Shown here: piece by piece, positions 44,750-53,794 of the stretch
How the letters are laid out: the number at the start of each line of letters is the position of its first letter
How positions within the stretch are numbered: the first letter of the stretch is position 1
Origin: Pannonibacter carbonis
Lineage (GTDB): Bacteria > Pseudomonadota > Alphaproteobacteria > Rhizobiales > Stappiaceae
Direction: 5' to 3'
DNA: 64,000 nucleotides
Assembly: GCF_003012935.1 (NCBI RefSeq)
Contig: NZ_PUDR01000001.1
Coordinates: 138,182-202,181, forward strand
Translations under genes and position numbers: made by a program
The notes under the pieces: model-generated
Told to the model about the DNA's origin: nothing
Seen by the model: only the letters and a program-made list of their open reading frames with translations
Database searches by the model: none

Positions 44750-45694
44750 TCAATACCCGCGCTGCCGGTCAACGGCCGCCGGGACTTCGCCCGTGGAAAA
44801 GTACCGGCTGAGGTTCTCTGCGACGATCAGGCTTGCGGTCGAGGGCGTCGTCGGCGCGCTGACATGCGGCAAGATCGTAACGCTCGGATGCTCCCACAAG
44901 GGATCATCAACCGGCAAGGGTTCGCGGGCAAAGACATCGAGCACGGCGTGGGACAGTCGCCCCGCATCAAGGGCCGCAACAAGCGCCGTTGTATCGACAA
45001 TCGCTCCTCGGGCAAAATTGATCAGTCCAGCTTGACTGGGCAGCAAGGCGAGGCGTCTGGCATCGAGCAGACCGCGCGTCTCGCTGGTCAGGGGTAGCAA
45101 GACAACAAGAATATCTGACAAGGACAACACGGCATCGAGCCCGTCCGGGCCTGAGTGACAGGCGACGCCCTCGACTATTTGCGGTGTCCGGCTCCAGCCG
45201 GTCACGTTGAATCCATTGGCCCGCAGCCGCCGCGCGGAAAGCGCCCCAAGATTTCCCAGCCCGAGAATGCCGACCGTTCGCTCCTGCGGCAGCCTGTGCG
45301 GACGCTCGGCCCAGATGCGCTGGTCCTGCTGGCGGCGGTAGGCCGGAACATCCCGGTGCAGATAGAGCGTGAAAGTCAGCACCGCCTCGGCCATGGTCTC
45401 GGCAAGCTGCGGATCCGTCATCCGGACGATGGCAAGGGGCATGTCTTCAAGCTCAGAAACAAGCCGCTCAACCCCGGCCCACAGGCTCTGCACCCAGACA
45501 AGCGATGGCAGGCTGCGCAGTTCATCCGGTTCCGGATTGGCAATGATCGCGACGGACGCCGCCTGCCGCTCCGCTTCCGAAAGAGCCGTCAGGGGACGAA
45601 TGTCCATGTCAGGCAGATGGACGGCGAACACCGAAAGCCAATGCGCCTGCTCATCCAGGCTGATGCGGGTGACGAAGGGAATGACAGGACGCAT
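44750..45694 (-). CDS. D-isomer-specific 2-hydroxyacid dehydrogenase (GhrA-like)
   Basis: A 314-residue NAD(P)H enzyme of the glyoxylate/hydroxypyruvate reductase A group. The NAD-binding motif is VGILGLGNLGALSARRL. FARGAIVDTTALVAALD, the catalytic DVFAREPLPVDDPLWEHP with its Glu, and the final LPHVSAPTTP with the catalytic His are all present. The ATG at 45694 (MRPVIPFVTRIS) is preferred; the frame extends to GTG 45748. It lies upstream of the TIM-barrel gene on the same strand, separated by 149 bases containing the weak Pho-like site, so it is probably transcribed separately. Confidence 0.88.
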   Translation of the reverse strand: MRPVIPFVTRISLDEQAHWLSVFAVHLPDMDIRPLTALSEAERQAASVAIIANPEPDELRSLPSLVWVQSLWAGVERLVSELEDMPLAIVRMTDPQLAETMAEAVLTFTLYLHRDVPAYRRQQDQRIWAERPHRLPQERTVGILGLGNLGALSARRLRANGFNVTGWSRTPQIVEGVACHSGPDGLDAVLSLSDILVVLLPLTSETRGLLDARRLALLPSQAGLINFARGAIVDTTALVAALDAGRLSHAVLDVFAREPLPVDDPLWEHPSVTILPHVSAPTTPSTASLIVAENLSRYFSTGEVPAAVDRQRGY

Positions 45695-45776
45695 GACACC
45701 ATCCAGTGCTTGACCCAAGGCTCCCGGTCCGGGCGCCGGATTGAGCACCAGTCTCTAGCATGGCAACCCGCTTGCG

Positions 45777-47870
45777 TCAGGTTCCGATGGCGCGGGCGTT
45801 GGGCTTTTCCTCGACCCGGTCTTCGGCAAGAGCGGCCAGATGCAGGCCATCGCGCAGCATCAGGACCTGAGCGGAGGCAAGGGGCATGGGCCGGCCGAAC
45901 AGAAAACCTTGCACCGTCGGGCAACCTTCGGAACGCAGGAAGTTCAGTTGCTCTTGCGTTTCAACACCTTCGGCAAGCACGGGAATGTTGAGACTGTCAG
46001 CGATCAGCAAGGTCGCCCGGACAATCGCCGCCGCCTGGGGTTTCTCAACAACGCTCTGGATGAAGCTGCGATCGATCTTGATCTTGTCGAAGGGGAAATT
46101 CTGCAACAGGGACAGGGATGAGTACCCGGTTCCAAAGTCGTCCATCGCAACCGTGACACCGAGGCTTTTCAGCCCATTTATGGTTGCAAGGGCGCGGGAC
46201 TGATCTTCGATCAGACCGCTTTCCGTCAGCTCGATCTCCAGCCGCGCCGGATCCAGGCCTGTTTCAGCCAGAACCTCAGCGACCTTAGCCGGAAGGTCAG
46301 CCTGCGTCAGCTGGTAGGGCGCGACATTGACTGCAACCCGATAGCGCTCAGGCCAGCTGGCCGCATCCCGGCAGGCCTGGCGCAACACGTGGTCACCGAT
46401 GTCCAGGATCAACCCGGTGCGTTCGGCCAATGGAATGAAAACATTGGGAGAAATTGTCCCGAGGGTCGGATGGTTCCAACGCACAAGCGCCTCGAACCCG
46501 ACAATCTCCAGGGTGCTCGTGTCATTCTGTGGCTGATAATAGATCTCAAGCTGATCACCGGCGATTGCCGAGCGCAGGTCAATCGACAACACCGCGCGGC
46601 TGCGATTGTCCTCGTCCATCCCTTCGCTGTAGCGGCAAATCTGGTTCGACCCGAAAGTCTTGGCCTGTACGGCAGCAAGTTCAGCACGGGTGAACAGGAC
46701 CTGCGGTTGAATTCCATTGTCCGGTGACAGGGCAATGCCGATCCCACTACCAAGTGTAATATTGCTGTCGGCAACGCGATGCGGACCAATAATCGCAAGA
46801 TGAAGCCGCTCAGCAAAACGCCGTGCCTCCCCGCGACCAAAGACATTCGGCTTCAGCGCGATGAACTCGTCACCACTGATACGAGCGACAAACTCATCAC
46901 CCTGCAATATTTCGCGAAGTCTTGAACCGAGAAGACGCAGGACTGCATCACCAGTATCTTGACCGTGCGCACCATTGATATTTCGGAACTGTTCTAGATC
47001 GATAGCAAGGACCGCAACACGCGCCGCCGTCTGCGTGTTGGCCGCAATCATGTCGCTCAGTTGCCGCTCCGCATAAGCCCGATTCGGAAGGCCAGTCAGT
47101 GCATCATAGAGCGCAAGCCGCTGGAGCGTCGCTGAAGCCTCATTTGTGCTATCAACATCAATGGCATAAGCAGATCCAACGGTTGCAAGGATCAGGAGCG
47201 TGATGCCAATCACCGCTGCTAGCATGAACCCGTCCGGCAACGCCTGGACAGGCACGTCAGTGACAAACCCGGGAGTGATGGTAATCGCGGTCATGCCGGT
47301 GAAGTGCATGGAAACAATGGCAAAAATCATTGAAACCGCGGCACCGTAGCGGCAGAAGCGGGTCACTGGCCGGCAAATGCGGTTCATCGCCAGCGCACCA
47401 AATGCGCCTCCAAGCAAAATCGAGGCGACGATGTAGCCGGAGTTCCATTCGATAACACCGGGAACCTGGAAGGCGGCCATGCCGGTGTAATGCATGGCAG
47501 CGATGCCAAGCCCGAAGATTAATCCACCAATTTCAATGAGATAGCTGGTAGCCGTCCGTGCTGCGATGAAAAAGCCGGCGGCGCTTGACGCCATCACCAT
47601 GACCAGGCTGAGGAAAGTCAGACCTGGCTCGAATGTCCGCTCGAACGGGACGATGTAACCGAGCATGGCAGAAAAATGCGTTGTCCAGATGGTGCTGCCG
47701 GCAACCAGCGAGGCGAGGAACAGCCAAAGCAACCGGCGCGACCCCTCGCTCCTGCGCACGCGCGCAAAGAGCCGCATGGAGAGTACAGACCCCATGACGC
47801 AGATGAGCGCTGCGAGCGCGACGTAGCGCAGATCATGCGCAACAGCTATACAGGACAGAACCGTAAGCAT
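45777..47870 (-). CDS. MHYT-GGDEF-EAL membrane c-di-GMP protein
   Basis: A 697-residue protein. Residues about 1-230 form an MHYT sensor with seven hydrophobic segments and repeated His-Tyr motifs ([37 protein letters not shown]), thought to bind metal or sense a diatomic gas. Residues about 245-410 form a GGDEF domain whose motif reads RISGDEF, with Ser in place of the first Gly. Residues about 425-680 form an EAL domain with [24 protein letters not shown] and [11 protein letters not shown], all the residues for phosphodiesterase activity. Net c-di-GMP hydrolysis is likely. It stands alone between a dehydrogenase gene and the metal transporter. Confidence 0.94.
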   Translation of the reverse strand: MLTVLSCIAVAHDLRYVALAALICVMGSVLSMRLFARVRRSEGSRRLLWLFLASLVAGSTIWTTHFSAMLGYIVPFERTFEPGLTFLSLVMVMASSAAGFFIAARTATSYLIEIGGLIFGLGIAAMHYTGMAAFQVPGVIEWNSGYIVASILLGGAFGALAMNRICRPVTRFCRYGAAVSMIFAIVSMHFTGMTAITITPGFVTDVPVQALPDGFMLAAVIGITLLILATVGSAYAIDVDSTNEASATLQRLALYDALTGLPNRAYAERQLSDMIAANTQTAARVAVLAIDLEQFRNINGAHGQDTGDAVLRLLGSRLREILQGDEFVARISGDEFIALKPNVFGRGEARRFAERLHLAIIGPHRVADSNITLGSGIGIALSPDNGIQPQVLFTRAELAAVQAKTFGSNQICRYSEGMDEDNRSRAVLSIDLRSAIAGDQLEIYYQPQNDTSTLEIVGFEALVRWNHPTLGTISPNVFIPLAERTGLILDIGDHVLRQACRDAASWPERYRVAVNVAPYQLTQADLPAKVAEVLAETGLDPARLEIELTESGLIEDQSRALATINGLKSLGVTVAMDDFGTGYSSLSLLQNFPFDKIKIDRSFIQSVVEKPQAAAIVRATLLIADSLNIPVLAEGVETQEQLNFLRSEGCPTVQGFLFGRPMPLASAQVLMLRDGLHLAALAEDRVEEKPNARAIGT

Positions 47871-47972
47871 TTACATCTCACGACCTGTAGGCAATACATC
47901 AGGTGGTCGTAAAGCTTTGCTAACGTTTCGGAGGTTTTGCGACTAGGGTGAATGAAATCTTAGCGAAACACT

Positions 47973-48905
47973 TCAACTCCCGATTGCTTTCGACATCCCG
48001 ATCCGTGCCCGGCGCGGCCCGAAGAGACAGGCAACAAGGAGCACAACACCGGCCACTGTGGCGATCATTCCGGCCGCGCTGACGGCGTTGTCATAGCCGA
48101 GCAAAATCGGGCCATAACCTGCCAAAACATAGCCAATCACTGCCGAAAACGCGGCAAACGCGACACTCCAGCCGATCTGGCGCACGAGGCTGTCGGTCAT
48201 CAGTCGGGCAGCGGCTGGAGGACAGATGAACATGGCGATGACGATGATCGATCCGACAGCGTCAAAGGCCGCAACCGCCGCCAGCGCCGCCGCCATGACC
48301 AGCCCCAGTCCGATCAGCCCGACCGGCAGGCCGATCGCGGCGGCATAGCCCTCGTCGAAGGTCGACAGCTTGAGCGGGCGCCAGAAGATCACGGTCAGCA
48401 CGACGATCAGACCGGCGACAATGGCCATCCGGGTCAGTTCCGGCGGAAGGTCGGCAAGCGCGACGGGATCAAGCAGCGAGTTCCAGCTTTCCGCCGACAG
48501 CCAGATGAGACTTTCCAGATTGCCGTAGAGCGCGTGCTCGACATCAAGATGAACCCGGCTGGTGTTGCTCTGCTCCAGGAGCAGGACGCCGGCGGCAAAG
48601 AGGCCAGTGAAGACAACGCCCATGGCGGCGCCCGGTTCGATGCGGCCAAGACGCCGGATCAATTCGATCATCACAACCGACACCAGCGCCGCCCCTGCCG
48701 CCCCAAGTAGCATGGGCCAGGTTTCCAGCGACCCGGTGACAAGGAAGGCAATGATGATGCCGGGCAGGACCACGTGGGAGATGGCATCGCCCACCAAAGC
48801 CTGGCGCCGCAGGATGAGGAAATTGCCCGGCAGGGCGCAGGCGATGGCCGCGAGCACGCCGATCAGCAACGGGGTCAGGCTGAGCTGGACGAATTCCGCA
48901 CCCAT
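47973..48905 (-). CDS. Mn/Zn ABC transporter permease (TroD/SitD-like)
   Basis: A 310-residue inner-membrane protein of the ABC-3 family with about eight hydrophobic segments. It has the family motif PGNFLILRRQALVGDAISHVVLPG, with ALVGDAISH, and AAFDAVGSIIVIAMFICPPAAARL. Together with the longer permease upstream it forms a heterodimeric channel for manganese or zinc. It follows that gene by three bases and is the last in the operon. Confidence 0.9.
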   Translation of the reverse strand: MGAEFVQLSLTPLLIGVLAAIACALPGNFLILRRQALVGDAISHVVLPGIIIAFLVTGSLETWPMLLGAAGAALVSVVMIELIRRLGRIEPGAAMGVVFTGLFAAGVLLLEQSNTSRVHLDVEHALYGNLESLIWLSAESWNSLLDPVALADLPPELTRMAIVAGLIVVLTVIFWRPLKLSTFDEGYAAAIGLPVGLIGLGLVMAAALAAVAAFDAVGSIIVIAMFICPPAAARLMTDSLVRQIGWSVAFAAFSAVIGYVLAGYGPILLGYDNAVSAAGMIATVAGVVLLVACLFGPRRARIGMSKAIGS

Positions 48906-48908
48906 CGG

Positions 48909-50150
48909 TCAGGCTCCTGCGGCTTTGGGGCCAAGATGACGGTCGAGACTGGCAATCTCGTCAGCGGTCAAAACTTCGGCAATCCCGGTCAGTCCGTCAT
49001 AGCGCCCGGTGACGGCCTCCTGCGGATGCAGCTGCCGGGCAATGCGCCAGCGGTTTTCGTCCAGCAAGGCCCGTGCGGCCTCCGCCCTGCCCGCTTCCGT
49101 CGGCTGCCGGTCGGCACGCAGATACCCGGCCCGGGCGAGAACGCGGAGCGTAAGCCGGTCGTGGATTGGCTCGCCATGCGCCAGCGCGAGCAAACCCTGC
49201 CTGAGGTGAACCTTGTGCTGGAACCGGCGGTGCGCCACTGCGCTCGCCAGCACGCCGCGCCGGGGCGCAACGAGCAGCGACAGGACGAAGAGCCCGACGC
49301 CCACCAGGACAATGATCGGGCCCGTGGGGAGATTGGGCGCCGACGCGGAAATCGCCGAGCCGACATACCCGGCAAGCGCACCGAACACCCCGGCGAGCAG
49401 GGCGACCGTTCCCGTCCGCTCGCTCCAGAACCGGGCTGTCACCGGGGGAATGACCAGCAGCGCGACGATAAGGATGAGGCCGACCAGCTTCAGGCCGATG
49501 ACGGTGATCGCCAGCACCAGACCCAGCATGACCGCATCCATGCGGGTGACTGAAATGCCTGTCGCCTCGGCATAGCCGGGATCGAAGCAGACGATGGTCA
49601 GCGGCCGGCGGAACAGGAGGATCAGCAACGCGCAGAGCGCGCCGCCGGCGGCAATCAGCAGCGCATCCGCGAACAGCATCCCGGCGGTCGAGCCGAGCAG
49701 GAAGCCCTCAAGCCCGGCTTGCCGGCCGCGGTCCATCACCTGGATGACCGTCAGCAACACAATGCCGAAGCCGAAGAACACCGACAGCACGGCGCCGATG
49801 GCGGTGTCCTCGGCGAGGCGCGTGCGGCGGGTGATGGCCGTGACAGCCAGCAGCCCCAGCCCGGCGGAGAGCGCAGAGCCGATCAGAAGGCCGACAAGGG
49901 ACCGGCCACTGCCGCCGAAGGCGACCATGATCATGAAGGCAAGGCCGACACCCGGCAGCGTCGCATGCGCAATGGCATCGCTTACCAATGTGCGCTTGCG
50001 CAGGAACAGGAAGGTGCCCGCCGCACCGGCGGACCCGCCAAGCAGGGCCGCACCGATGCCGACCAGCGCGGCGTTGTAGCCAGCCCCAAGTGCCAGCGCA
50101 TCGAGGAAGCCGATAAATTCGGGTGGCAGGACGGAGAGGAGCGTGCTCAT
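48909..50150 (-). CDS. Mn/Zn ABC transporter permease with C-terminal winged-helix-like extension
   Basis: A 413-residue protein. Residues about 1-285 are an ABC-3 permease (FLRKRTLVSDAIAHATLPGVG, CFDPGYAEATGISV, LVGLILIVALLVIPPVTARF). The last 125 residues are hydrophilic: HRRFQHKVHLRQGLLALAHGEP, LRVLARAGYLRADRQPTEAG, ARALLDENRWRIARQL and LTADEIASLDRHLGPKA. This looks like a winged-helix DtxR-type tail, as in TroC-like permeases and in chlamydial YtgCR fusions. The tail could sense metal or bind DNA, but that is inference. The start at ATG 50150 lies four bases past the ATPase stop. Confidence 0.88.
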   Translation of the reverse strand: MSTLLSVLPPEFIGFLDALALGAGYNAALVGIGAALLGGSAGAAGTFLFLRKRTLVSDAIAHATLPGVGLAFMIMVAFGGSGRSLVGLLIGSALSAGLGLLAVTAITRRTRLAEDTAIGAVLSVFFGFGIVLLTVIQVMDRGRQAGLEGFLLGSTAGMLFADALLIAAGGALCALLILLFRRPLTIVCFDPGYAEATGISVTRMDAVMLGLVLAITVIGLKLVGLILIVALLVIPPVTARFWSERTGTVALLAGVFGALAGYVGSAISASAPNLPTGPIIVLVGVGLFVLSLLVAPRRGVLASAVAHRRFQHKVHLRQGLLALAHGEPIHDRLTLRVLARAGYLRADRQPTEAGRAEAARALLDENRWRIARQLHPQEAVTGRYDGLTGIAEVLTADEIASLDRHLGPKAAGA

Positions 50151-50154
50151 CGGA

Positions 50155-50967
50155 TCAGGCCGGCAGCCGCAGCTGTTCAAGATGGCCGCCAGCCAGCCGA
50201 CCGCCATAGGTCGCCTGCAGGTTGGCCTCGCTAAAGGTGGTGGCAACCGGCCCTTCGGCGATCTTGCGCAGGTTGATCATCAGGCAATGATCGAAATAGT
50301 CCGTCACGGTGGCAAGGTCATGATGGACGCAGACCACTGTCCGCCCCTCATCCTTCAGCGACTTCAGCACATCGACAATGGCGCGCTCGGTCGCGGCATC
50401 GACGCCGGCGAAAGGCTCGTCGAGCAGATAGAGATCAGCGCGCTGCGCCAGGGCGCGAGCAAGAAAGACGCGTTGCTGCTGGCCACCGGACAGCTGCCCG
50501 ATCTGCCGGCTGGCGAAATCGGCCATGCCGACGCGGTCAAGGCAGGCGGCAGCAAACTGCCGGTGCCGGCTGCGAACAAAGCCGAGGAGCCCCAGTTCGC
50601 GCGACAACCCCATCAGCACCACATCCTCGACGGTGGTGGGAAAATCCCAGTCGACGGAGGCGCGCTGCGGCACATAGGCAATGCGGTGACGGGCGCGGGC
50701 AAGCGGAACACCGAAGACCTCAACCCGGCCCGACAGCCGCGGAATGATGCCGAGTGTCGCCTTGAGCAAGGTGGACTTGCCGGCGCCATTCGGCCCGATG
50801 ATCGCGGCCATTGCCCCCTCGGGGATCCTGGCTTCGACGGAAAAGACCGCCGGTTTGCCGCCGTAGGAAACGGTCATTTCGGACAGGGCCAGCGCTGTCG
50901 CGGGCGTTTGGGAGGCGGGCTGGCCGGACGTGTCGGAGGCAACGAGTTCAAGCGAGGGAGATGTCAT
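50155..50967 (-). CDS. Mn/Zn ABC transporter ATP-binding protein
   Basis: A 270-residue ATPase of the TroB/SitB/ZnuC group. Walker A is IGPNGAGKST, the Q-loop region IAYVPQRASVDWDFPTTV is typical of manganese transporters, the signature is LSGGQQQRVFLARA and Walker B is LYLLDEPFAGVD, with switch VCVHHDL. The start at ATG 50967 (MTSPSLELVAS) has AGGACAGG upstream. It lies between the binding-protein and permease genes, 39 bases after the former's stop. Confidence 0.94.
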   Translation of the reverse strand: MTSPSLELVASDTSGQPASQTPATALALSEMTVSYGGKPAVFSVEARIPEGAMAAIIGPNGAGKSTLLKATLGIIPRLSGRVEVFGVPLARARHRIAYVPQRASVDWDFPTTVEDVVLMGLSRELGLLGFVRSRHRQFAAACLDRVGMADFASRQIGQLSGGQQQRVFLARALAQRADLYLLDEPFAGVDAATERAIVDVLKSLKDEGRTVVCVHHDLATVTDYFDHCLMINLRKIAEGPVATTFSEANLQATYGGRLAGGHLEQLRLPA

Positions 50968-51006
50968 GATCCTGTCCTGTTGCCGCACATCGGTGTTGCC
51001 CCTGGT

Positions 51007-51978
51007 TCAAAGCCCGGCGGAAAGCCGTCCGGTCCTGCCACCCGCGGGCGCGGTCCCGCCCAATGCCCTGGCGATCAGGGTGACGTTGTGGTCGATCATT
51101 CCAAAATACGTGCCTTCATAGGTGCCGGTTTCACCCATCGCATCGGAGAACAGCTCGCCGCCAATGCGCACCTCGTGGCCCTTCGCCGCAGCCCCCTCGA
51201 TCAGGGCGCGGATGTTGCGGTCCGAGACGGAGCTCTCGACAAAGACCGCCGCGATCTTGCGGCTGACGAGCAGGTCAACCAGCTCGGACACACGGTTGAG
51301 GCCGGCCTCGCTCTGTGTCGAGATGCCCTGGATGCCGATCACCTCATAGCCATAGGCCCGGCCGAAATAGCTGAAGGCATCATGCGCGGTCAGCAGCACC
51401 CGCGAGCCCTCCGGCACGCTGGCCAGAACCTCCCGGCTGTAGGTATCCAACGCGGCAAGCTCGGCCAGATAGACCTCGGCATTGGCCTTGAATGCAGCCG
51501 CTTCAGACGGCTGTGCCTCGGTGAGCGCGTCCCGGACTGCGACGACCACTTCGGTCCACAGGGCCGGGTCCATCCAGACATGCGGGTCATAGCGCCCGGC
51601 GTAGTCCTGGTGCCCGAGCAGGCGGGACGTGTCGACCGCATCGGCAACCGCGACGACCCGGCGCTTCTTCGCCAGATCGGCGAAGAAGTCCTCCATCTGC
51701 GCCTCGAGATAGAGACCGTGCCAGAGCACCAGATCGGCCTTGGTCATGGCGACAATGTCGCTGCGGGTCTGGCGGTAGGAATGCGGATCAACGCCCGGGC
51801 CCATCAGTGCGGTAACCGTTACCGCCTCGCCGCCTACGGCGCGGGCCGCATCGGCAATCATGCCGGTGGTGGCGACAACCGACAGGGGCGCCGCCGAAAG
51901 AACTGGCACCCCGCCGGAGAGCAGAACCGTGACGGCGATCAACGCCGATTTCAGAATTCCCCGTCGAGCGAACACCAT
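51007..51978 (-). CDS. Mn/Zn ABC transporter substrate-binding protein (TroA/SitA-like)
   Basis: A 323-residue periplasmic metal-binding protein. The signal peptide covers about residues 1-29. Metal ligands are visible: the His of GPGVDPHSYRQT, YDPHVWMDPALW, LTAHDAFSYFGRAYG, and the late Asp of IGGELFSDAMGE. No His-rich loop of ZnuA type is present, which favours manganese over zinc. The early VVATTGMIADAARAVGGE is standard. It is the first gene of a four-gene operon, with a Fur/Mur-like site about 83-103 bases upstream. Confidence 0.93.
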   Translation of the reverse strand: MVFARRGILKSALIAVTVLLSGGVPVLSAAPLSVVATTGMIADAARAVGGEAVTVTALMGPGVDPHSYRQTRSDIVAMTKADLVLWHGLYLEAQMEDFFADLAKKRRVVAVADAVDTSRLLGHQDYAGRYDPHVWMDPALWTEVVVAVRDALTEAQPSEAAAFKANAEVYLAELAALDTYSREVLASVPEGSRVLLTAHDAFSYFGRAYGYEVIGIQGISTQSEAGLNRVSELVDLLVSRKIAAVFVESSVSDRNIRALIEGAAAKGHEVRIGGELFSDAMGETGTYEGTYFGMIDHNVTLIARALGGTAPAGGRTGRLSAGL

Positions 51979-52040
51979 GTCTCAGACCCCTTCCCTGCCA
52001 CTGTCGCGCGGCAGCGCAACAAAGGCAAATGCTTTTAAGA

Positions 52041-52083
52041 ATGACTTGCAAGAAAGATGATGCAATTGCGAATGAGTTGCAAG
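52041..52083. promoter_or_regulatory. Fur/Mur-like operator region before the metal transporter
   Basis: TGCAATTGCGAATGAGTTGCA (52061-52081, 21 bases, cited for its TGCAA/TTGCA ends) resembles alphaproteobacterial Fur/Mur boxes. ATGACTTGCAAG and ATGAGTTGCAAG occur as direct repeats at 52041 and 52072. The stretch is AT-rich against a GC-rich background and fits the binding-protein promoter. Confidence 0.55.
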
Positions 52084-52186
52084 AGGGGAAATGAGCAACG
52101 TCGCTGGCTGGGCGGGAGTGCAAGACGCGGGCGATGGAGCGGAGGCGCGACGCGGGATGGCAGCGCACCCAGCGCCAGGCCCCCCC

Positions 52187-52892
52187 TCGTCGCTCCTGCG
52201 CAGGCAGGAGCCCAGTAATCGAGGCATCAAAGCCTGAGACTCCCATCATCCACCGGGGATACTGGATCCCCGCCTTCGCGGGGATGACGACCGAGGGGAG
52301 GATGGTGAAGCGGGGACGGCGGAGGGAGGATGGCGGCGTTGCAGAGCGAGGGTGGCAATAGCCGTCCGCATCCCACCTATCCGCTCGTCGCTCCTGCGAA
52401 GGCAGGAGCCCAGTAACCGGGGCAGCCTCGGATAGAACACCCAACGCCCACCGGGGCTACTGGATCCCCGCCTTCGCGGGGATGACGACCGGGGGGAGGA
52501 TGGTGGAGCGGGGACGGCGGAGGGGGGATGGCGGAGGGGGGATGGCGGGTTGCGAAGCGGCGCGGCAATAGCCGTCCGCGCCTCACCCCTCCCCTCGTCG
52601 CTCCTGCGCAGGCAGGAGCCCAGTAACCGAGGCGGCCTCGGATGGAACACCCAACGCCCACCGGGGGTACTGGATCCCCGCCTTCGCGGGGATGACGACC
52701 GGGGGGAGGATAGCGGAGCGGGGACGGCGGAGGGGGGATGGCGGCGTTGCAGAGCGAGGGTGGCAATAGCCGTCCGCATCCCCCCCCTCGTCGCTCCTGC
52801 GCAGGCAGGAGCCCAGTAACCGGGGCGGCCTCGGATAGAACACCCAACGCCCGCCGAGGGTACTGGATCCCCGCCTTCGCGGGGATGACCGC
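52187..52892. repeat. Tandem array of four REPIN-like elements
   Basis: Four copies (52187-52290, 52385-52488, 52595-52698, 52788-52892) repeat about every 200 bases. Each joins two inverted REP-like halves: TCGTC-GCTCCTGC...GCAGGAGC-CCAGTA and TACTGG-ATCCCCGC-CTTC-GCGGGGAT-GACGA. Each half is a hairpin, and the two halves mirror each other. The roughly 95-base spacers are also repeated (GGCAATAGCCGTCCGC, CGGGGACGGCGGAG), so the array grew by tandem duplication. It fills the 51979-52982 gap apart from the operator. Open frames here are not genes. Confidence 0.9.
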
Positions 52893-52922
52893 CGAGGGGA
52901 GGATGGTGGAGCAGTTTACGAA

Positions 52923-52954
52923 CAAAAAAAACCCCGGCGCAGGACGCCGGGGGG
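52923..52954 (-). terminator. Intrinsic terminator of the fasciclin gene
   Basis: On the minus strand CCCCGGCGTC and GCGCCGGGG form a stem around a short loop, followed by TTTTTTTTGTT. It lies 30-60 bases after the fasciclin stop codon. Confidence 0.88.
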
Positions 52955-52982
52955 TGGGGCTTACTGCGAGGGGAGACGCAGA

Positions 52983-53555
52983 TCAGCTGGCCGGCAGCAG
53001 GACGGTGTCGACCACGTGGATGACGCCGTTGGACTGGTCGACATCGGCGATGGTGACGGTGGACATGTTGCCCTGGCCATCCTCGATCATGATCTTGCCG
53101 TCCATGGCCTTGGCCGTGAAGGTGCAGCCGCCGACGGTTTCGATCTTGGCGCTGCCTTCACCGCTGGTGATCATTTTCGACAGGGCGTCGGACATGACTT
53201 CAGCGCCCACCACATGGCAGGTGAGGATCTTGGTCAGCTGGGCCTTGTTTTCCGGCTTCAGCAGCGTGTCGACCGTGCCGGCCGGCAGCTTGGCGAAGGC
53301 GTCATTGGTCGGGGCGAAAACGGTGAAGGGGCCGGTGCCAGCCAGGGTGTCGACGAGGCCAGCGGCCTTGACGGCGGCGATCAGCGTGGTGTGATCCTTG
53401 GAGTTCACGGCGTTTTCGACGATGTTCTTTTCCGGATACATCGGAGCGCCGCCGACTTCCTTGGTCATGCCGGCCGCGATGGCGGTGACACCCATGAGAG
53501 CCAGGACGCCAGCAGCGATGCCGGCACGAAGCGAGGTCTTGATCAGGGTCTGCAT
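52983..53555 (-). CDS. Fasciclin (FAS1) domain secreted protein
   Basis: A 190-residue secreted protein. A signal peptide covers residues 1-28 (ending TAIAA-GM). One FAS1 domain spans about 50-188: DHTTLIAAVKAAGLVDTLAG, GPFTVFAPTNDAFAKLPAGT (H1 box), LTKILTCHVVGAEVM, and VTIADVDQSNGVIHVVDTVLLP (H2 box). Such proteins act in adhesion or at the cell surface. It is monocistronic, with a good terminator. In mycobacteria FAS1 proteins MPT70/MPT83 are controlled by SigK/RskA; an ECF sigma/RskA-like pair lies about 5 kb away here, a possible regulatory link. Confidence 0.95.
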   Translation of the reverse strand: MQTLIKTSLRAGIAAGVLALMGVTAIAAGMTKEVGGAPMYPEKNIVENAVNSKDHTTLIAAVKAAGLVDTLAGTGPFTVFAPTNDAFAKLPAGTVDTLLKPENKAQLTKILTCHVVGAEVMSDALSKMITSGEGSAKIETVGGCTFTAKAMDGKIMIEDGQGNMSTVTIADVDQSNGVIHVVDTVLLPAS

Positions 53556-53794
53556 CGAAAGTCTCCTCTTGCGTGACGAAGCACCCTCTGTCGGGGCGTT
53601 CAGGAGGAGTTACGGCGGGCCTTGCCGGAAAGTTTCAGGCGCTTTTGCATTTTTCTGGCAGCGGCGTTTTCACCCGGCAAAGGGCCTGGCAGCAGCGGCA
53701 ACTGTGAATCGCCTGCGGGATGCCGCTTTATTGCCGCACCGCTCCGCTTTATGGTCGCCGCCCGATCATGACCGACATCACTGGAGCGCCGCCC

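Noticed and set aside
50143-52038. 631-codon plus-strand frame across the metal transporter
   Set aside because: It spans three real genes on the other strand and shows no protein-like composition.
52134-52925. Several overlapping frames with Ser-Pro-Arg-Arg repeats
   Set aside because: They are translations of the tandem REPIN array, not genes.
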